DNA of 19,551 nt from Microcaldota archaeon (GTDB lineage: Archaea; Micrarchaeota; Micrarchaeia; Micrarchaeales; CABMGC01), in the NCBI GenBank assembly GCA_021803405.1, contig JAJZLO010000005.1:1-19551 (forward strand), in the 5' to 3' direction. The notes beneath the pieces are model-generated. The model ran no database searches. It was not told the origin of the DNA and was given only the letters and a program-made list of their open reading frames with translations. The stretch's first letter is position 1; every line of letters starts with the position of its first letter. The translations under genes and the position numbers were made by a program. Positions 15,261-19,551 of this stretch are shown here, one piece after another.

Positions 15261-16523
15261 TCAACCAGATTGCAACAACCCAGGTATAGTATTTAAAGCC
15301 TTATTTAGCCCTTGCGCAAATGCAAGAGTTATCATAAAATCTATTGCCACAAGCAAAACACCTTCGAAAAAGTACTCGGCTATCTTTGTGCTAAAGCTAT
15401 CTATTTGCAATGGCGTAGCTACAACACCCTCAAAAAGATTTGTCACAGCGGCGCCTACGCCGCCAGCATTTCCTGCAAGAGAACTATAGAAATTTACAGG
15501 TAAATTGAAGGATATGCCACCGTAGTTAAGGAAGCTTACCGTATTTTGTTTAAAAAGATCACCAAGAGGTATCTGCGCTATTTTATAATTACCAGTATAT
15601 TGGAGATATGGGTTACATACCTGGCCGGTATTTGTACAAAATAACCAGCTTATAACATATGAGTTCATACTTATTGTAAGGGGAAATACTATGTAAAAAG
15701 CTATCGCAAGTGCAAGTAGCGTATTTGAGACCTCTCGTATTTTAGGACCTAGAAATGAGAATGAACGCATTATTAAAGAAACAGGAACCACTAATGCAAA
15801 TGCAATTACACTTATTATAGGAAAGAGAAAGTATAGGACAAATAGTAAACCAAAGGTTATCACTATTATTATGCCATAAGACACATATACTCCAGCGTAG
15901 GCGTCGAAAAGTGATTCTACATCACCACTATTTGCCAATGTTATTCCAAAACCCGCAGTTACGCTGCTGCTTGGTTGTGATCCGCCTATAGTTGCTGCGC
16001 CGCTACCGCCACTTGTTCCTGAAGCTGCTGAGCCGGCACTGCCTATTGAAATTCCATGTATTCCACCTAATGCAGAGTTAAGAGAGCTGGTAACCTGATC
16101 TAAAAGTATAGAAACTATATTGCCATCTATTGAGAGGGTAATGCCCTGAAAGGTAAGATCAGTAACAAGGGAGGTACCTTTTACAAAAAGTAATGTCCCT
16201 ACATAGTACTCATCTGCTTGAAATAGGTTTTGATAATTGCTTTGCCCCGATAGCCCAGCCCCGACAGAACACGAAGCATATACTAAAGATATCAAGGTAA
16301 TGAAGATAAGCAGACTTATTATGCCTTCGCTTAATTCATAAATTATGGTATTTTTAATTTTTTTGGAGTTTTGTGATGGAAGCAGCGTACTTAAGCTATA
16401 AACTAGCGCACCTATTGAAAACATAGCTAGTATTACCATGGCATTTATCCAAATCCAGTTATTGGCATTTATATTACCAAGATTGCACGCAGTTTGGATT
16501 GTAGAAAAGATAAAGGATATCAT
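15261..16523 (-). CDS. P2: polytopic membrane protein with Gly/Ser-rich extracellular loop, second of the tandem paralogs
   Basis: The 420-residue protein has no cleavable signal; its short N-terminus with Cys13 is predicted outside. Membrane segments are at about 24-47, 64-83, 212-252, 265-292 and 388-410. Motifs are recognisable but diverged: KKIKNTIIYELSEGIISLLIF (Glu63, Glu66) and IMRSFSFLGPKIREVSNTLL followed by IVFP, with Arg263 but no GG. An extracellular Gly/Ser/Ala linker spans about 157-190. Cysteines at 13, 85, 296 and 303 match the P1/P4 pattern. The start overlaps the P1 stop by one base (TAATG). The missing GG may mark a different role from P1, P3, P4 and P6. Confidence 0.8.
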   Translation of the reverse strand: MISFIFSTIQTACNLGNINANNWIWINAMVILAMFSIGALVYSLSTLLPSQNSKKIKNTIIYELSEGIISLLIFITLISLVYASCSVGAGLSGQSNYQNLFQADEYYVGTLLFVKGTSLVTDLTFQGITLSIDGNIVSILLDQVTSSLNSALGGIHGISIGSAGSAASGTSGGSGAATIGGSQPSSSVTAGFGITLANSGDVESLFDAYAGVYVSYGIIIVITFGLLFVLYFLFPIISVIAFALVVPVSLIMRSFSFLGPKIREVSNTLLALAIAFYIVFPLTISMNSYVISWLFCTNTGQVCNPYLQYTGNYKIAQIPLGDLFKQNTVSFLNYGGISFNLPVNFYSSLAGNAGGVGAAVTNLFEGVVATPLQIDSFSTKIAEYFFEGVLLVAIDFMITLAFAQGLNKALNTIPGLLQSG

Positions 16524-17779
16524 TAAACCAGCTTCAACTTTTTGCTTACAGAAAGACTTATGCTGCCTCCTAGAAGCCTCGCTATATTATCGGTAATGGT
16601 ATAGGTTATAACAAGATCAAACATGAAAACTATGAAGATCTGAAACAGTATGTAAAGCGTATTCTGCAGTATATAATTTAACGAAGGATATATTGAAAAA
16701 AGAGTTGAAAATGCTAACGTAAATGAGTTAATAGTTCCTGAGGTTATACTGCCACCAGCTACTCCTGATGTTTCAAAGTATACAAAGTTAGAAAGTCCAT
16801 TGCATATAGAAGAAACAAGCCCTAAACTTGAACACCCAGTAGAAAGAGGTACCTCTCCATGTACTGAAAGATAGCCGTAAAAAAAGTTAGAGACCGGAGC
16901 ATTGAATAAAACAAGTACAGAAGGCCAGATAAGAGCTATGCCTATGCCAAATGCTATAAGAGTACCGCCTATGCCTCTTACAAAAGGCAGCGCACGAAAT
17001 ATTATTCCCAATGGAATAAGGACCCACAAACCTAGAATCTCAAATATGGGAAGGACAGATATCTGTACAGTTATAATGTTTACCGCTGGAAAGTATATGT
17101 AATTGAATAAATCGTTCATCATTGAAGTTGTAAACTGCGAACCTGACACAAAATCTGTTTGAAGTATGTTGTTTTTAAGCAAAGAAAAGCTTACACCTGA
17201 TTTTACAACTGGGAGTATTAAACCTAACGGACCAGGTATAGGAACAGGTGGTATTGGAAGACCGCCCCATGAGATTAAAAGTCCCTTAAAAATTCCATCG
17301 GCAAGAGATAAACTAGTGAGGCTCTCTATACTTTGCATTAGAACATTATTAACACCGCAAAGATACACCTCGCTATTATATAAAAGATTACCAGTATTAG
17401 TAGCAAAGTTACCTATAGAAGCCCCGGTAAATGAAACTGCTATTCCACTTACGAATGATATTGCTGCATATATTATCACTATTATTAAAATAGATTTTAC
17501 AAGCTCTCTGTATTCATTGCCTAGAAAAGAACCAATTTTAGTCTCAGGGAATATCTTACTGACTATATATATTATGCTTATAAAAACGAATGAAACAAGT
17601 AATGAAACTGCGGATAGGAATATGGCCATGCTTAGAGCAATGCTCGAGAATGATGCTACAGTAGTATATACGTTATTATTCAACAGTGTTGAACTGCATA
17701 AAATAGGAGAGGCATAAGTAACCCCAAGCATTAACATAAATAATAATAGTGATAAACGCAGATTCCTTAATTTATGCAT
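16523..17779 (-). CDS. P1: polytopic membrane protein, first of the tandem paralogs
   Basis: The 418-residue protein has a signal peptide (1-23, TYA-S) and membrane segments at about 46-74, 93-112, 228-262, 272-295 and 370-395. Motifs: IGSFLGNEYRELVKSILII (Glu89, Glu92) and IFRALPFVRGIGGTLIAF followed by IWP (Arg268). A Pro-rich extracellular loop IPPVPIPGPLG lies at 176-186. Cysteines at 28, 141, 316 and 326 are predicted outside. The C-terminal NIARLLGGSISLSVSKK is the family ending. It begins the operon and appears leaderless: a TATA box is centred 26 nt before the ATG. Similar polytopic subunits in T4SS (VirB6/TrbL) and in the archaeal Ced system (CedA) sit in the membrane next to the VirB4-class ATPase; correspondence here is inferred from layout. 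Confidence 0.82.
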   Translation of the reverse strand: MHKLRNLRLSLLLFMLMLGVTYASPILCSSTLLNNNVYTTVASFSSIALSMAIFLSAVSLLVSFVFISIIYIVSKIFPETKIGSFLGNEYRELVKSILIIVIIYAAISFVSGIAVSFTGASIGNFATNTGNLLYNSEVYLCGVNNVLMQSIESLTSLSLADGIFKGLLISWGGLPIPPVPIPGPLGLILPVVKSGVSFSLLKNNILQTDFVSGSQFTTSMMNDLFNYIYFPAVNIITVQISVLPIFEILGLWVLIPLGIIFRALPFVRGIGGTLIAFGIGIALIWPSVLVLFNAPVSNFFYGYLSVHGEVPLSTGCSSLGLVSSICNGLSNFVYFETSGVAGGSITSGTINSFTLAFSTLFSIYPSLNYILQNTLYILFQIFIVFMFDLVITYTITDNIARLLGGSISLSVSKKLKLV

Positions 17780-17800
17780 GTGTTATTATTCTAATAGTAA

Positions 17801-17810
17801 TATTATAAAG
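17801..17810 (-). promoter_or_regulatory. TATA box for the six-paralog operon (leaderless)
   Basis: The complement reads CTTTATAATA; its centre (about 17805) is 26 nt before the A of the P1 ATG, exactly the archaeal spacing to a transcription start, so the mRNA would begin at or next to the start codon. No Shine-Dalgarno site precedes P1. The rest of the 89-nt gap to 17868 is featureless. Confidence 0.55.
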
Positions 17811-17868
17811 ATACTGTTTTTTATTAGAAGTGAAAATGCCAAGAAGTTTTAGTATGAAAATTGATTTT

Positions 17869-19065
17869 TTACTCTTCTTTAGTCTTACCTTCCCCTCTAC
17901 CAAAATTAAATGATATGAGCCCTAATTCTTCAGGATTTTCTTCGGCTTTTTCATTGCCTATAGTTAATTTATAACCATATCTCTTATATTTTAAAGCAGC
18001 TTTTGGTTCTGTTATTTTTTTAATAAGCTCATTGGTCTGTAGATCCTTTCTTGTATCAAATAAGGTATTATATATCTTAGTAAAGTTGTTTAACATCTGG
18101 TCATCAAGCTTTTTCTGCTCTCCTGCACGGATATTTTTATCTTGTATACCACTTATCTCGTGAAGACGTTTTTTGTATATGTCTTGTTGCCTATTTATCT
18201 CATCAAAAGAGTCCTCGAGTTTCTTCAATCTCCTTGAAAAAAATGCATCTGCTCCGTTAAGCTCAGCTATTTTGATTGATTTCTGAGTTTTTGATAGCAC
18301 ATTTGAAGAAACAGTATCTTTCTTTAACTTTGAAAGTTTTTGCCTTGCTATTGCTATAGATGCCATAGTATCCTCAAGCACAGTGCTACTTTGATCTGAA
18401 GAGTACCTAGAGGGATACTTTTCTTCAACCTTTTTTTTATAGAAAAGTTCCTTTGTTTTCTTTGGAAGTTTTCCCTTAGCTACCATATTCACAAAACCAG
18501 CACTTGCAAGAATAGATCCCCTCACTAATGGAGAGGTCAACGAAGTGGCTTTGCCAAGACCAGATATAAACTGATTTCCAATTGTTCTTTTTGAGTTTGG
18601 AGTCTCTGTAGATGTAGCATTTTTGTTAGGTATGCTAGCTGCTCCTGAACCTTTATTTCCCTCTGCACTACGCTCTTGTGAAAATATAGCTGCTCCTGAT
18701 TTGTCGGTGGTTTTTATCTGCGCTGCTCCAGCAACCAAACCAGTCTTAAAGTATGTTTGAAAGTCCTTATTTATTGCCTCTTGTTTTTTCTTTTCGTCTT
18801 CTTTGATTTTATTTTTTGTAACGCTAAGTGGTTTTTGCCTTGGTTTTAGATATGACTTCTTCAGGGTTTTATAAGCAAGAGTACCTTTACCTTTTGGACC
18901 TAGACCAAAAAAAGTTCCTATTCCGAAAAGATTAAAAAAACTAAATCCTCTGCTCAATCCAGCAGCTGCGCCTATAAATATGATTATTATAAGTACAGGA
19001 ACAAGGGCGTTTATTGCACCTACTGAAAGTATTATTGAATAAAGAATAGGAAGTATAAAGGCCAT
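17869..19065 (-). CDS. Membrane-anchored cytoplasmic protein with disordered and coiled-coil regions
   Basis: The 398-residue protein starts with one hydrophobic hairpin or two helices (about 3-37), then a Gly-rich turn and a long basic, cysteine-free hydrophilic region that should be cytoplasmic. Residues about 85-175 are low-complexity (Lys, Ser, Ala, Gly) and probably disordered; about 228-335 contain long amphipathic helices (SRRLKKLEDSFDEI, YKKRLHEIS, KKLDDQMLNNF) typical of a coiled coil; the tail is acidic. I do not recognise a family. Absence of cysteines contrasts with the cysteine-bearing outside parts of P1-P6. It is located directly upstream of the paralog operon, so a scaffold linking the membrane complex to the ATPase is a reasonable but untested idea. 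Start ATG 19065 follows a TATA-like box by about 35 nt. Confidence 0.8.
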   Translation of the reverse strand: MAFILPILYSIILSVGAINALVPVLIIIIFIGAAAGLSRGFSFFNLFGIGTFFGLGPKGKGTLAYKTLKKSYLKPRQKPLSVTKNKIKEDEKKKQEAINKDFQTYFKTGLVAGAAQIKTTDKSGAAIFSQERSAEGNKGSGAASIPNKNATSTETPNSKRTIGNQFISGLGKATSLTSPLVRGSILASAGFVNMVAKGKLPKKTKELFYKKKVEEKYPSRYSSDQSSTVLEDTMASIAIARQKLSKLKKDTVSSNVLSKTQKSIKIAELNGADAFFSRRLKKLEDSFDEINRQQDIYKKRLHEISGIQDKNIRAGEQKKLDDQMLNNFTKIYNTLFDTRKDLQTNELIKKITEPKAALKYKRYGYKLTIGNEKAEENPEELGLISFNFGRGEGKTKEE

Positions 19066-19093
19066 TGCATCATATATCTCTTAAACTGCAACT

Positions 19094-19107
19094 AATATAT
19101 TTATTTA
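19094..19107 (-). promoter_or_regulatory. Probable TATA region for the 19065-17869 gene
   Basis: The complement reads TAAATAAATATATT within the 66-nt gap; a start of transcription near 19074 would give a leader of about 9 nt before the ATG. Confidence 0.4.
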
Positions 19108-19131
19108 CTAATTTAGCTATTTTATACTTGA

Positions 19132-19551
19132 TCATGTATTTTGGAACACTATAGCTGCAAAAGACATAGGAGGAGCGCAACCTGCACTAAGACCAGAAAC
19201 GGTATAAGTTCCAGGAGCTTGATTTTGATATAAATCATAATAGTTAAGATCTTCTTCTACATCTTGTTGAAACAGTAAAATATCTCCTCCGGAAGGTACG
19301 CTTGGATTACTCCAGTTACTACAAGCGTTACTTCCAGATATTGCAATTACAACTGTGTTTATACTGTTTGTGACTGTGTACTCCAACTGTGGATTGTTTG
19401 ATGTAGATGAATATGATGCTGCATAGATTGTGTTAGAGGTTGTTGGTATACTTACCCCATAAGCGCCGACTATTGATGCTTGTCCTGAAGGAGATGTTGC
19501 ACTGCATATGTTTCCGGATTGAAGCCCTATAGAAGTATATAATGTATTTGT
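19132..19551 (-). CDS. Partial gene: secreted/surface beta-rich protein (C-terminal 139 residues)
   Basis: The frame is open from the right edge of the window to a stop at 19132-19134, so the true N-terminus lies outside; the internal TTG at 19384-19386 is not needed as a start. The visible part is rich in Ser, Thr, Asn and Gly, nearly lacks Lys/Arg, has three cysteines (in NICSAT, NACSNW, AGCAPP) and alternating beta-strand patterns (TVVIAISGS, GTYTVSGL, FAAIVFQ). It has no transmembrane helix in this part. The composition is that of an extracellular archaeal protein, such as a pilin-like or adhesin domain. Its position ahead of the membrane genes suggests an external component of the same machine, but a pilin identity needs the missing N-terminus. 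Confidence 0.75.
   Translation of the reverse strand, partial: TNTLYTSIGLQSGNICSATSPSGQASIVGAYGVSIPTTSNTIYAASYSSTSNNPQLEYTVTNSINTVVIAISGSNACSNWSNPSVPSGGDILLFQQDVEEDLNYYDLYQNQAPGTYTVSGLSAGCAPPMSFAAIVFQNT

Noticed and set aside
17166..17717. Plus-strand open frame of 183 codons
   Set aside because: It lies wholly antisense to P1, whose signal peptide, membrane segments and family motifs are convincing; the plus-strand product shows no recognisable features.
2669..19551. Integrated conjugative element or provirus
   Set aside because: No integrase, relaxase, transposase, capsid or terminase gene, no flanking direct repeats and no tRNA target were seen, so mobility is not supported within this window.

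Overview
The window is archaeal, AT-rich and almost fully coding. It holds a KH-domain RNA-binding protein of the archaeal Dim2/Pno1 type and topoisomerase VI subunit B. Promoters look archaeal: TATA elements lie about 26 nt before several starts, some of them leaderless, and Shine-Dalgarno-like sites occur inside operons. Topo VI and the AT-rich compact layout would fit a DPANN-type archaeon such as a Micrarchaeum/Parvarchaeum relative, but that placement is inference; no rRNA or tRNA is present to test it.

Layout. At the left edge is the start of a coiled-coil gene on the minus strand (1-214). It is divergent from a two-gene plus-strand housekeeping operon: KH protein (421-912) and top6B (909-2564). 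From 2669 to the right edge every gene is on the minus strand and almost all look like parts of one envelope-spanning machine. In transcription order these are: a secreted or surface protein (19132-19551, N-terminus outside the window); a membrane-anchored cytoplasmic protein (17869-19065); an operon of six tandem paralogous polytopic membrane proteins (10178-17779, called P1-P6 here); two related membrane-anchored proteins resembling the N-terminal part of VirB4 (9236-10099 and 8402-9226); a VirB4/HerA-class ATPase (6824-8332); a small helical protein sharing a domain with the ATPase tail (6510-6815); a small CxxC membrane protein (6090-6509); a coiled-coil/winged-helix protein (5190-5915); a 48-residue basic protein (5042-5188); and a 789-residue protein with a large extracellular domain (2669-5038).

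Interpretation. A VirB4/HerA ATPase, separate membrane-bound VirB4-N-like subunits and VirB6/TrbL/CedA-like polytopic channel candidates are the parts expected of a type IV secretion or Ced/Ted-like DNA-transfer apparatus. The unusual points are the six-fold tandem expansion of the channel-type protein, with shared motifs and an even cysteine pattern, the split VirB4, and the duplicated helical tail domain. No relaxase, coupling protein, transposase, integrase, CRISPR array or attachment site is visible, so this looks like a resident machine for import, export or cell contact rather than a complete conjugative element. Homology to T4SS is inferred from pattern recognition and was not tested by database search.
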